A stretch of 64,000 bases of DNA, from assembly GCF_001278945.1 (NCBI RefSeq), contig NZ_LGRV01000007.1:424842-488841 (forward strand), written 5' to 3'. The first letter of the stretch is position 1, and the number at the start of each line of letters is the position of its first letter. This DNA is from Lysinibacillus contaminans. Lineage in GTDB: Bacteria > Bacillota > Bacilli > Bacillales_A > Planococcaceae. Made by a program: the position numbers and the translations under genes. Of the stretch, positions 44,924-54,768 are shown piece by piece. The notes under the pieces were generated by a model. The model worked only from the letters and a program-made list of their open reading frames with translations. It did no database searches and had not been told where the DNA came from.

Positions 44924-45651
44924 TTGTCCGTCACCACCCCAATTGTCGCAACGATCATTGTTGCAACAAGTACTGCTACGTGTGAGGGTACAATATAGGA
45001 TAAGCCATACATAATGACAGCCATATAGCCGATTAACTTCAAATAATGCATGACTTTGCTTTTTCCGACACTTCCGAGTTGTAATACAAGGAGCGCAACA
45101 AACATAGCAATGAGTGCAAAATCTAAGCCCCATTTCTCAGGGGTAGCTACCCACTTTCCTAAAAAGGCTCCTGCAACACAAGATAATATCCAAAATAAAT
45201 ACGCCGTAATATTGAGCCCATCCATCCATTTGCCATACAGTTTGCCATTTTGCATTTGCTTCGTCACAGCAACACCAAATGTTTCATCTGTTAAAAGTGT
45301 GCCAAAGCCGACATTCCGTAGCATCGAATGACGAGTAAAATGTGGGGCCAATGTTAAACTCATTAATAAATGGCGTAGATTTACGACAAAAATGGTTACA
45401 ATGATAGCAGAGGCAGGACTGCTTGTTAAAAGTAGCGCACAAAAAATAAATTGTGCAGACCCTGCATAGACAAGAATAGTTAAAAGAGCAATTTCGAGTA
45501 TAGATAAACCGGAAGCGGAACCTACAACCCCGAAAGCAAGTCCTATGCTAATATAGCCTAGTAAAGTAGGAATACAATCTTTGACTCCTTGCAGAAAGCT
45601 ATCGTCGTATGAGGTAGCTGGTCTATCTTGGAGTTCAGTCATACTTGTCAT
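44920..45651 (-). CDS. azlC: AzlC, branched-chain amino acid exporter large subunit
   Basis: A 243-residue AzlC-family permease. Hydrophobic segments occupy most of residues 20-240, with the family start GVKDCIPTLLGYISIGLAFGVVG near 18-40 and QFIFCALLL near 66-74. It forms the export pore with AzlD. The ATG at 45651 has AAAGGA about ten bases upstream; an ATG ten codons earlier has none. A divergent XRE-cupin regulator begins 124 bp away, a common arrangement for azlCD loci, suggesting local control. Confidence 0.9.
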   Translation of the reverse strand: MTSMTELQDRPATSYDDSFLQGVKDCIPTLLGYISIGLAFGVVGSASGLSILEIALLTILVYAGSAQFIFCALLLTSSPASAIIVTIFVVNLRHLLMSLTLAPHFTRHSMLRNVGFGTLLTDETFGVAVTKQMQNGKLYGKWMDGLNITAYLFWILSCVAGAFLGKWVATPEKWGLDFALIAMFVALLVLQLGSVGKSKVMHYLKLIGYMAVIMYGLSYIVPSHVAVLVATMIVATIGVVTDK

Positions 45652-45775
45652 AAATAGGTCATCCTTTCGAAAAAAATCCATGTATAATAATGATGGAATA
45701 GTTTGATAGTTCTGATATGTTTATTAAAGTATACATATGTCTTTTAAAATATACAATAGAAATTGGTGAGTAAAG

Positions 45776-46327
45776 ATGGAGCAAATGAGTCGTAATTTAG
45801 CCTTTCAATTAAAAAAAATCAGACAGCAACGTAGTTTTAGCTTAGATGATATGGCGAAGTTAACAAGTGTTAGTAAGGCACAGCTCGCACAAATTGAAAA
45901 AGGTGAGTCCAATCCAACTGTATCAACCATTTGGAAAATAGCTGCAGGTTTACGTATTTCTTTTTCGTCATTGTTACAGCCACCAACGGCACACTTTATG
46001 AAATTTAGCAGTAAGGATGCACCGCATGTTGATGAGGATGAGGGGCGTTATCGTGTATATTCAATTATTCCTTACGATCCAGAGCGTGGCTGGGAGTTTT
46101 ATAAAATTGAGATGGAGCCTGGGTCATGGAGTAAAAGTGACGCGCATACGGAAGGAGTAGAAGAAACCGTAACTGTTATCCAAGGGCAAGCTTTAATTTC
46201 TGCTGGTGATATGCATGAACTATTGGTTGAAGGAGATACACTAGTATTTTCAGGTCATCAAGATCATGAATATAAAAATACATCGGAATCGTTAACGATT
46301 TTACATTTAATTTTGCAATATAAATAG
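45776..46327 (+). CDS. XRE-family regulator with C-terminal cupin domain
   Basis: A 183-residue regulator: helix-turn-helix at residues 8-64 (FQLKKIRQQRSFSLDDMAKLT, VSKAQLAQIEKGESNPTVSTI, in parts) and a cupin fold at about 100-180 with HTEGVEETVTVIQG and FSGHQDHEYKN. Such proteins sense small ligands through the cupin and often repress adjacent transporter genes. It is divergent from azlCD across a short AT-rich region that contains ATATAC-type repeats, which may be its operator. AzlB does this job in B. subtilis but is of the Lrp class, so this would be a different regulator type. Confidence 0.85.
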   Translation: MEQMSRNLAFQLKKIRQQRSFSLDDMAKLTSVSKAQLAQIEKGESNPTVSTIWKIAAGLRISFSSLLQPPTAHFMKFSSKDAPHVDEDEGRYRVYSIIPYDPERGWEFYKIEMEPGSWSKSDAHTEGVEETVTVIQGQALISAGDMHELLVEGDTLVFSGHQDHEYKNTSESLTILHLILQYK

Positions 46328-46339
46328 AGGTGTTGACAC

Positions 46340-46966
46340 TTGAGTGAATGGTTTACTGTCGAAAATATAGAAAATCTTGCGACGCAATATCGGTCACTTG
46401 GGGGGCCACTTATAGGTTTGTTATTGCCATTTTTAGAGGCATTTCTACCGTTTTTACCACTGGTTGTATTCGTTGTGGCAAATGCAAGTGCGTTTGGTTT
46501 ATGGCTTGGCTTTTTACTGTCATGGCTAGGTTCTGTGGCAGGGTCGTATGTGGTGTTTTTAATCGTCCGCCATTTTGGCAAACATCCAAAGCTACGATTT
46601 TTAACTGGTGGAAAAAAGATACAAAGGCTCATTCAATGGGTGGACATGAATGGAATTAGCCCATTATTTGTGCTACTGTGCTTTCCATTTACACCATCGG
46701 TACTTGTGAACATTGTGGCTGGGCTTTCACATATTCGTAAGGAATTTTATTTAATCGTGCTTTTAGCTGGTAAATTCGTGATGATTTTAGGGATGAGTGT
46801 GCTCGGTTATGATTTAAAAGCATTGCTGACGAGCCCAGTTCGGCTAGTGAGTGCCGCTGTTGCCATTTTAATATTGTGGTGGATTGGGAAATTGATGGAG
46901 AAGCGATTAAATGCACGAGTGGAAAAGGATTTGAAGCATGCTCGAAAATTGGATAAAAATGAATAG
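46340..46966 (+). CDS. VTT-domain (TVP38/TMEM64, DedA-like) membrane protein
   Basis: A 208-residue membrane protein of the SNARE-associated/VTT superfamily. The signature region FLEAFLPFLPLVVFVVANASAFG (in part, residues 31-53) contains the family's E-x3-P start. GxxxGSYVVF-like segments and FPFTPSVLVNIVAGLS near 115-130 follow. Such proteins are thought to move lipids or act in membrane homeostasis. TTG start with TAGAGGTG upstream, 12 bases after the XRE-cupin stop, so the two may be co-transcribed. The Lys/Arg-rich C-terminus is cytoplasmic. Confidence 0.85.
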   Translation: MSEWFTVENIENLATQYRSLGGPLIGLLLPFLEAFLPFLPLVVFVVANASAFGLWLGFLLSWLGSVAGSYVVFLIVRHFGKHPKLRFLTGGKKIQRLIQWVDMNGISPLFVLLCFPFTPSVLVNIVAGLSHIRKEFYLIVLLAGKFVMILGMSVLGYDLKALLTSPVRLVSAAVAILILWWIGKLMEKRLNARVEKDLKHARKLDKNE

Positions 46967-47097
46967 TTTAGTTGTACACTTAATGTCCTTTGTATCATGT
47001 AAAATGGTAGAAAGGATATTTTTTAGAGTTGGACAGGTAAGTTATCAAAGTGAGCCTGTTCTTATGAATAAACACAGTAAAGATAGGGGCGAAGTGG

Positions 47098-50000
47098 ATG
47101 TCATTACGAATTATATCTGGCCGTGCAGGAACAGGGAAATCGGCATTTATCCATGAAGAGATTGTTGAACAGTTAAAAAGTGACCCTTTAGGAAATCCGA
47201 TTTTCATTATCGTGCCAGACCAAATGTCATATTCAACCGAGTATGAGCTCACGAATGGTCATGGCTTGAATGGATTAATTCGAGCGCAAGTAATGACTTT
47301 TAAGCGTTTGGCCTGGTTAGTGTTACAGGAAACGGGTGGTATTGCTCGTGAGGAAGTGAATGGCTACGGCTATCGCATGCTTATTCGCAAACTACTTGAG
47401 GAACAAAAAAGTGATTTCTCGTTATTCCGACAAGCTGCCGGTAAACGTGGCTTTACAGAAGAAATTGAAGCATTATTACGTGAATTCAGTCGTTACAGCG
47501 TTAATAGTGCTGTATTAGCGGAAGTTTCGGAGTCATTAAAGGCAATTGATGCACCGAATACATTGCAGGCAAAAACGAATGATTTACAAATTGTATTACA
47601 AGCATTAGAGGAACGACTAGGTACAACCTATGTGGATAGTGAGGGCTATTATCCGATTTTAACTGAGCAATTGAAAAATTCTAATATAATGAAACAAGCG
47701 ACGGTTTACATTGATGGTTTTACTGCGTTTACAGTGAGAGAATTAGAGCTTGTGAAAGAGCTACTAAAGGTGACAAAGCAAGTTACAGTTGTGTTGCCAT
47801 TTGACCGCACAGACGAAGCAAATGATGAACAGTCACTGTTTAATGAAGCGGCGACAACAAATCAACGATTACATGATATTGCACAGGAAGAAGGCATTGA
47901 GGTCGATGCTCCGCTTCATTTTGTGACGACACATCGCTATCTGACGGGTGATTTACGTCATATAGAGGCGTCTTTTTCTGAAATTATTCCAGAATCGAAA
48001 CCGTCTTCGGGAGATTTAGCGGTTATAGAGGCATCGAACCGTCGTGCGGAAATTCATGCGATTGCCCGGGAAATAACGAAACTTACGCGACAAGGACAAT
48101 ACCGTTTTAAAGATATCGTATTACTTTACCGTCAGGTAGACGTCTATGACCCACTTATTGCAACGATTTTCCCACAATATGATATTCCAGTGTTTTTAAA
48201 TTCCAAAAAACCAATGCTACACCATCCACTTATTGAGTTTAGTCGTTCAGTTTTGGAAGTGGTGACGTCTAACTGGAAGTATGAACCAGTCTTTCGAAGT
48301 GTGAAAACAGATTTGTTTTTCCCAGTACAGTCGGAACTAAGTGTTTGGCGTGAGCGCGCTGATCGTCTAGAAAACTACTGTCTAGCACAAGGTATTTACG
48401 GTGAACGTTGGTTTGAGGAGTCACGCTGGTTTTATAAAAAATATCGTGGGCTAGAGTTCCATTCTCGTGTGCAAACGGACGAAGAACGGGCGATGCAAGC
48501 AGAAATTGAAGCTATCCGTGATATTATTCTGATTCCTCTTAAACTATTTCAAGACAAGCTAGAGATGGCGAAAACAGGTCGTGATGTTGCGATTGCCTTA
48601 TTCGAAATAGTAGAAGATGCTCAGGTATTTGAAAAGCTTCAAGCGATGAAAGATCGAGAGATTGATAAAGGGGATGTACTTGCGGCTAGTGAGCATGACC
48701 AAGCTTGGAATCAGTGGGTTGCGGTGCTTGACCAGTTTGTATATATGTTTGGTGAGCAAGAAATGACAGCCGAGGAAGCTGCGAAAATTTTAGATGAAGG
48801 TTTCGATACGTTAGAATTTTCACGTATTCCACCTACTTTAGATGAAGTCACGGTGGCGACAGTGGAATTGGCACGTTTGTCAGACATTAAGGTAGCTTTT
48901 GTATTAGGAATGAATGATGGTGTTTATCCAACACGTTTGGATTATGAAGGGTTACTGTCGGATACGGAGCGTGAATGGTTTACGCAAATTGGCTATGAGC
49001 TCGCACCAACTTCAAAAAATAGACTATTACAGGAAAACTTTTTAGTATATCGTGCCTTAACGACGCCATCTGAAAAATTATACATGACCTATCCTACTGC
49101 AGATGAAGAAGGAAAAGCATTACTCGCATCTCTCTATATTAAAAAAATAATCGGTGATGACAAAACAGCTGGATTATTAAGTGGTGTAACGGTGCAACGT
49201 ATGGTGATTGATCCAATTGAGGAGCTAACAGAAAAAACGGCACTTACTTATTTACGTCATCCTAGAACGGCACTTTCTTACTTAATGGTGCAACTGCGTC
49301 AAGCGGAACATAGTCGAGAGCTTGCGCCCGAGTGGTTGGCATTGAAGAAATTTTATGAGCAGGATCCGTACTGGGCGCTTATTTTGCAACGTGTCATGCA
49401 CCCAGTAACGCATAAAAATGAAGCGGAGGCACTGGAACCGTATATTACGCAAGAATTATATGGTTCAAAATTAACGTCGAGTGTATCGCGCGTGGAAAAA
49501 TACTTCCGCTGTCCATTCTCACATTTTACGACGTATGGCTTACGTTTAGAGGAGCGTGCTGAGTATCGTCTGGAATCATTTGCGATGGGTGATTTATTTC
49601 ATGAGGCATTGAAATGGATTACGGAGGAAACACAGCGCCTGCAAATTTCGTGGGTTCGTCTAACGAAACAGCAAATTCAGCAATTGTCACGTCAGGCTGT
49701 TGAACAAATTGTGCCGGTATTTTCACATCAGATTTTATTGTCGAGTGCGCGTTATCGCTATATACAGCGCAAGCTTATGCGAATCGTTGAACGTACGATG
49801 ATGGCGTTGTCCCAGCATGCCAATGTCTCACATTTTAAACCGATTGCAATTGAGGCATCATTCGGTCCAGGGCGTGATGAGCAGTTGCCTCCACTTGAAA
49901 TTGATTTAGAAGGTGGTAAGAAAATGTATATGCGTGGGCGTATTGACCGAGTGGATAGTGCGACCATAGCTGATCGTTCATATCTGAGAGTTGTCGATTA

Positions 50001-50610
50001 TAAATCATCAAGTCGGGATTTAGACTTAAATGAGGTGTATCATGGGCTTTCACTACAGGTATTGACATATTTAGATGTTGCGATGGAAAATTCTTCGTAT
50101 TGGCTACCAGGAGATGCGGAGCCAGCAGGCGTTTTATATGTCCATGTGCACAATCCAATGTTGAAACTCGATAAGGATATGGCGGAAAGTGAGATTGAAA
50201 CGGACCGACTTAAGCAATACAAAATGAAGGGGCTACTGACAGAAAATCCAGAGGTGATTTTGTCGATGGATGAACAACTTGAGGAAGGTGGAGGCTATTC
50301 ACAAATTGTGCCTGTTTACATGAAAAAAGACGGCACACCATCTGAATCGCAGTCTCGCATCGTACCTGTCAATGATATGAAGAACATTCAACATTTTGTG
50401 CGCCAAAAGCACAAAGAAGCAGGGAATGGTATTTTAGCAGGCGATACTGCGATAAGCCCCTATAAATTAAAATCAAAAACAGCGTGTGATTATTGCCAAT
50501 TCACGTCTGTTTGTCAATTTGACCCATCCGACGGCAAGCAAAGCTATCGCCAATTACCACAAGCAAAGCCTGTGGAAGTCGTTGAGAAAATTCGTGAGGA
50601 GTTGAAGTAA
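47098..50610 (+). CDS. addB: AddB, helicase-exonuclease subunit B
   Basis: A 1170-residue AddB, partner of AddA in the RecBCD-type complex that resects double-strand breaks and reads Chi. Walker A GRAGTGKS is at residues 8-15. The C-terminal nuclease domain carries VVDYKSSSRD near 964. The four cysteines of the iron-sulfur cluster are Cys805 (FRCPF) and C-x2-C-x5-C at 1130, 1133 and 1139, matching the spacing in B. subtilis AddB. Two bases separate its stop from addA. GGGGCGAAGTGG upstream gives a modest ribosome binding site. Confidence 0.96.
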   Translation: MSLRIISGRAGTGKSAFIHEEIVEQLKSDPLGNPIFIIVPDQMSYSTEYELTNGHGLNGLIRAQVMTFKRLAWLVLQETGGIAREEVNGYGYRMLIRKLLEEQKSDFSLFRQAAGKRGFTEEIEALLREFSRYSVNSAVLAEVSESLKAIDAPNTLQAKTNDLQIVLQALEERLGTTYVDSEGYYPILTEQLKNSNIMKQATVYIDGFTAFTVRELELVKELLKVTKQVTVVLPFDRTDEANDEQSLFNEAATTNQRLHDIAQEEGIEVDAPLHFVTTHRYLTGDLRHIEASFSEIIPESKPSSGDLAVIEASNRRAEIHAIAREITKLTRQGQYRFKDIVLLYRQVDVYDPLIATIFPQYDIPVFLNSKKPMLHHPLIEFSRSVLEVVTSNWKYEPVFRSVKTDLFFPVQSELSVWRERADRLENYCLAQGIYGERWFEESRWFYKKYRGLEFHSRVQTDEERAMQAEIEAIRDIILIPLKLFQDKLEMAKTGRDVAIALFEIVEDAQVFEKLQAMKDREIDKGDVLAASEHDQAWNQWVAVLDQFVYMFGEQEMTAEEAAKILDEGFDTLEFSRIPPTLDEVTVATVELARLSDIKVAFVLGMNDGVYPTRLDYEGLLSDTEREWFTQIGYELAPTSKNRLLQENFLVYRALTTPSEKLYMTYPTADEEGKALLASLYIKKIIGDDKTAGLLSGVTVQRMVIDPIEELTEKTALTYLRHPRTALSYLMVQLRQAEHSRELAPEWLALKKFYEQDPYWALILQRVMHPVTHKNEAEALEPYITQELYGSKLTSSVSRVEKYFRCPFSHFTTYGLRLEERAEYRLESFAMGDLFHEALKWITEETQRLQISWVRLTKQQIQQLSRQAVEQIVPVFSHQILLSSARYRYIQRKLMRIVERTMMALSQHANVSHFKPIAIEASFGPGRDEQLPPLEIDLEGGKKMYMRGRIDRVDSATIADRSYLRVVDYKSSSRDLDLNEVYHGLSLQVLTYLDVAMENSSYWLPGDAEPAGVLYVHVHNPMLKLDKDMAESEIETDRLKQYKMKGLLTENPEVILSMDEQLEEGGGYSQIVPVYMKKDGTPSESQSRIVPVNDMKNIQHFVRQKHKEAGNGILAGDTAISPYKLKSKTACDYCQFTSVCQFDPSDGKQSYRQLPQAKPVEVVEKIREELK

Positions 50611-50611
50611 T

Positions 50612-53600
50612 ATGGTGCAAACAATACCCGTGAAGCCAGCAAATGTCACATGGACAGATGACCAGTGGAAAGCTATTTATGCAAGTGGACAGGATACACT
50701 TGTGTCGGCAGCGGCCGGTTCCGGAAAAACAGCGGTGCTCATCAATCGAATGATTGAAAAAGTAGTGGCAACAGAAAATCCTATTAATGTAGATGAACTT
50801 TTGGTTGTAACCTTTACGAATGCTTCTGCTGCCGAAATGCGACATCGAATGGCGGAAGCTCTTGAAAAAGCTATCGTAGAAAATCCAACATCTTCGCACT
50901 TGCGACGTCAATTAAGTCTTATTAATAAGGCACAAATTTCAACATTGCATTCCTTCTGCTTAGCAATCGTCAAGCAGTATGCGTATATGTTAGAAATCGA
51001 TCCAGGTTTTCGTATTGCAAACGAGGCGGAAGTGGCGTTATTACGCGATGATGTGCTTGCTGACGTTTTAGAAGCCGCCTATGACACGCCGGATGAGGCA
51101 AAGGCACATGCTTTGTATCGACTTATTGATAGCTTTACGTCAGACCGTGATGACCAAGCGATTGAAATATTGATGAGTAAACTCTACGATACATCGCGTG
51201 TCCATGCAGAGCCTTTCAAATGGCTAAGAAGTTTACCAGAGGGGTACAAGCTAGCTGATGAAGTGACGATTGATGATTTAGAGTTGTCTCAATATGTAAA
51301 GTTGACTGTTAAACACAGTTTAGAGGAAGCATTTGTCCTTATTTCAGAAATGCGAGAGATTACGTTAAAACCTGATGGACCAGCTCCTTATGCAGAAACA
51401 GCTGAAATTGATTTTGCCATGATACAAGAGGGCATTCGAATTAGTCGTGAAGGATCTTGGCAAGAGCTATATGATTATTTTGGGACAGTGAAATGGACGA
51501 AGTTAAAAAGTGTAAAGAAGGATTCTTTGGCCAACCCTGATTTGCAAGATTTGGCGAAGAAAAAGCGTGAAGCGGCCAAGAAAATTGTCAACAAGATGAA
51601 AGAGACATATTTTGTTCGAACACCAGCCCGCCTACTAGAAGAAATTCGCTTAATGGCACCGGCGATCGAAACATTAGTGGAGCTGACTGAACGATTTAGT
51701 GAACAGTTTAGTATGGCTAAATTAGAACGTGGCATTATTGACTTTTCAGATTTAGAGCATTTTGCCTTGCAAATTTTAACGGTGGAAGTGGATGGGGGTT
51801 TACAGCCATCACCAATAGCATTGGATTTTAAAAAACGTTTTAAAGAAGTACTTGTTGATGAATACCAAGATACGAATATGCTTCAAGAAACGATTTTGCA
51901 ACTTGTGAAAAGTGGAGATGAACAAGACGGTAATCTCTTTATGGTGGGGGACGTTAAGCAAAGCATTTACCGCTTCCGTTTAGCAGAACCAAAACTCTTT
52001 ATGCGTAAATATGGAAACTTCGTGGAGGAGCCAGAAGAGACAGGGATGCGTATAGATTTGAATGCGAATTTCCGAAGTCGAAAAGAAGTTTTACATGGGA
52101 CGAACTATGTATTTGCACAAATTATGGGCGAGCGAGTTGGGGAAATTGACTATGATGATAATGCATCGTTGAAACCGGCCGCACCATATGATGACAAGGA
52201 AGTACCAGTAGAGTTAACGATTTTACATCCACCGCAAGAGGAAGCTCTAGATGAAGAAGAACAAGCTGAGTCAGTTGCTAGTGAAGCATCTGAGTTAGAA
52301 GAATTGAAAAAATCTCAATATGAGGCGCGTTTTATTATTGAACGGATTCAGCAGTTAATGGCAGAAGGAACGACTGTTTATGATACGAAATCTGGGACAG
52401 AACGTCCGTTAAAGTACCGTGATATTGTGATTTTAATGCGCTCGATGACATGGTCAGCAGATTTAGTAGAGGAATTTAAGCTTGCCGGCATTCCGCTCTA
52501 TGCTGAGTCATCAAAAGGTTATTTTGATGCACTTGAAGTGATGATTATGCTAAATACTTTAAAGGTCATTGATAACCCATACCAAGATATCCCTCTAGCT
52601 TCTGTATTGCGTGCACCGTTTGTTGGATTAACGGAAAATGAATTGGCTAAAATTCGTCTAGCAGAGCCGAAAGCGCCATTTTACGATGCTTTAAAGCAGT
52701 TCGTACGTAGCGAGGGGCGTGGTGTACAATCGGTAACATTTGAAAAGCTACAACGTTTTATGCTGCAGTTTGAAAATTGGCGTGATTTAGCACGTCGTGG
52801 CTCACTGTCGGATTTGATTTGGAAGATTTATTTAGATACGCATTATTACGAAATGGTAGGGGCAATGCCAAATGGTAGGCAGCGTCAGGCGAATTTGCGT
52901 GTCTTGCATGATCGTGCCTTGATGTATGAAAAAACAGCATTTCGTGGCTTATTCCGATTCCTCCGTTTTATCGACCGTATGCGTACGCGCGGAGATGATT
53001 TAGGAACAGCTAAATCTATTGGTGAAAAAGATGATGTTGTGCGTCTTGTGACTATTCACTCATCAAAAGGATTGGAATTCCCTGTTGTCTTTGTCGCAGG
53101 TATGGGGCGTCCGTTCAACAAAATGGATTTCCATAATCCGTATTTATTTGACCAGGATTACGGGTTGGCCGTGAAGGCAATTGATCCTGAAGATCGTATT
53201 ACGTATACTTCACTGCCATTTTTAGCAATGAAGGAGAAAAAGGAATTAGAAATGCGTGCTGAGGAAATGCGCGTGCTCTATGTAGCAATGACACGTGCGA
53301 AGGAGCGACTTGTTTTAGTCGGTTCGGTAAAAAATTGGGAGAAAACACGCGAAAAATGGCAGGATGCACAAAGCTTACCACTGGATGCGCCGTTACAAGA
53401 ATATTTACGTGCGCGTGCGAATAGCTATTTTGACTGGGTAGGGCCAGCTGTTGCAAGGCATATTGATTTCGCGCCATTAGCAGACGAACCATATAAAACG
53501 GTAGACAATCCATCTAGGTGGTTTGTACAAGCCATGTCGACATTAGCATTCGATTACGAAACGCCGATAGATCACGAAGAACTACAAAAAGAATTAGCAA

Positions 53601-54334
53601 CAATAGAAGATCAGGAGTTATTCGATGAAATTAATCGCCGCTTCCAAGCGCAGTATAAGTTCCAAAAATCAACATTAAAACGCTCGAAAACATCGGTTAG
53701 CGAAATTAAACGCATCGAAAATTTACAGCGTCAGGAAGAACCTGAATATTTCTTCACTGCCCCCAAAAAACAGGCTTCTACAATTGCACCAAGACCAACA
53801 TTTTTACAGGAAAAACGCATGACAGGTGCTGAAATCGGTACAGTTGTCCATACAATTATGCAACATGTGCCAAAGTGGGGATTTGCAACTGTGCAAGAGG
53901 TTAAAACATTCGTTGAGGATTTAGTAGCAAAACAATTATTAACAGAGGCTGAAGCAAAAGTTGTGCCCAATGAAAAAATTGTGCATTTCTTTACAACAGA
54001 CATTGGCCAGCGTTTTAAAGAAGCAAAGCAAATTCGTCGAGAAATGCCGTTTACAATTAGTCATGTGGATGAGGATGGCGACGCACAAATCATACAAGGG
54101 ATTGTGGACTGCTTATTTGAAGATGCACAAGGTAACTGGGTGTTACTCGATTATAAAACCGACCATATTCAAGCGCATTTTGCAGAAGAACCTGCTTTAT
54201 CTAAAGAAATACTGGGGCGCTACGCTGTGCAATTACGTGTTTATAGTGAAGCCATTGAATCAATATTGCATATTAAAGTCAGTGAAAAAGTATTGTACTT
54301 ATTCGATATTGGAAGAGAGCTTTATGCGGAATAA
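50612..54334 (+). CDS. addA: AddA, helicase-exonuclease subunit A
   Basis: A 1240-residue UvrD/Rep-type helicase with a C-terminal nuclease. Walker A AAAGSGKTAVL is near residues 33-43, motif II DEYQDTN near 416, and motif III GDVKQSIYRFR near 446-456. Motif V lies in TIHSSKGLEFPVVFVAGM near 813-830. The RecB-type nuclease motif LLDYKTDHI is near 1178. It tracks along the 3'-5' strand and cuts at Chi. It forms an operon with addB. The region after its stop is a repeat element. Confidence 0.97.
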   Translation: MVQTIPVKPANVTWTDDQWKAIYASGQDTLVSAAAGSGKTAVLINRMIEKVVATENPINVDELLVVTFTNASAAEMRHRMAEALEKAIVENPTSSHLRRQLSLINKAQISTLHSFCLAIVKQYAYMLEIDPGFRIANEAEVALLRDDVLADVLEAAYDTPDEAKAHALYRLIDSFTSDRDDQAIEILMSKLYDTSRVHAEPFKWLRSLPEGYKLADEVTIDDLELSQYVKLTVKHSLEEAFVLISEMREITLKPDGPAPYAETAEIDFAMIQEGIRISREGSWQELYDYFGTVKWTKLKSVKKDSLANPDLQDLAKKKREAAKKIVNKMKETYFVRTPARLLEEIRLMAPAIETLVELTERFSEQFSMAKLERGIIDFSDLEHFALQILTVEVDGGLQPSPIALDFKKRFKEVLVDEYQDTNMLQETILQLVKSGDEQDGNLFMVGDVKQSIYRFRLAEPKLFMRKYGNFVEEPEETGMRIDLNANFRSRKEVLHGTNYVFAQIMGERVGEIDYDDNASLKPAAPYDDKEVPVELTILHPPQEEALDEEEQAESVASEASELEELKKSQYEARFIIERIQQLMAEGTTVYDTKSGTERPLKYRDIVILMRSMTWSADLVEEFKLAGIPLYAESSKGYFDALEVMIMLNTLKVIDNPYQDIPLASVLRAPFVGLTENELAKIRLAEPKAPFYDALKQFVRSEGRGVQSVTFEKLQRFMLQFENWRDLARRGSLSDLIWKIYLDTHYYEMVGAMPNGRQRQANLRVLHDRALMYEKTAFRGLFRFLRFIDRMRTRGDDLGTAKSIGEKDDVVRLVTIHSSKGLEFPVVFVAGMGRPFNKMDFHNPYLFDQDYGLAVKAIDPEDRITYTSLPFLAMKEKKELEMRAEEMRVLYVAMTRAKERLVLVGSVKNWEKTREKWQDAQSLPLDAPLQEYLRARANSYFDWVGPAVARHIDFAPLADEPYKTVDNPSRWFVQAMSTLAFDYETPIDHEELQKELATIEDQELFDEINRRFQAQYKFQKSTLKRSKTSVSEIKRIENLQRQEEPEYFFTAPKKQASTIAPRPTFLQEKRMTGAEIGTVVHTIMQHVPKWGFATVQEVKTFVEDLVAKQLLTEAEAKVVPNEKIVHFFTTDIGQRFKEAKQIRREMPFTISHVDEDGDAQIIQGIVDCLFEDAQGNWVLLDYKTDHIQAHFAEEPALSKEILGRYAVQLRVYSEAIESILHIKVSEKVLYLFDIGRELYAE

Positions 54335-54349
54335 GGCAACCTTAAAGAG

Positions 54350-54722
54350 GGAAAATCAGTCCATTATTAAGGTTCATCACCATAACTAGGAGTTGATTTC
54401 CTTTCCGGCTGGGCGCTTTCGGGGGGGCGTCTGATGAGCCGCTTCGGGGCAACAGATGTTTTTTGTAGCGACAGCTACAGGATGTTGGTCACGAAGGCGT
54501 TGTCACAGGACGTGACGTTTTTAGCCTTCGTTCCCCTAGTGCTAGCTCCAGGGTCTCATCTAGGACGCTAATCCCCCAGGAAGCTTTGCTCTGTAGCGAA
54601 AGGCGAATGCCGTCAGCTACAGAGCAAAGCCTCCACTCCAATCAATAAGCATTATTAAATCAAATGTCATCCCCGACTTTTGGTGATGAACCATTATAAA
54701 AAAAGAATTGGGCTGATTTTCC
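54350..54722. mobile_element. Nested palindromic repeat element (no transposase)
   Basis: Outer arms are inverted: GGAAAATCAG at 54350-54359 against CTGATTTTCC at 54713-54722, and GGTTCATCACCA at 54371-54382 against TGGTGATGAACC at 54681-54692. The second pair resembles terminal repeats of an insertion sequence. Inside, from about 54393 (TTGATTTCC) to 54646 (AATCAA), is a GC-rich, highly folded block. Its hairpins are TGTAGC/GCTACA at 54474-54489, ACGAAGGC/GCCTTCGT at 54491-54531 and a 15-bp perfect stem at 54583-54597 with 54616-54630. No protein is encoded. The block resembles the TTGATT...AATCAA intergenic repeats common in Bacillaceae. Confidence 0.7.
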
Positions 54723-54768
54723 ACTTTAGAGTAATATAAAGGGGAACGTTTGTTAGAGGAGGGTTTTT

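Noticed and set aside
44924-45133. 70-codon upstream extension of azlD
   Set aside because: It overlaps azlC in another frame, and the ATGA junction at 44920-44923 explains the true start.
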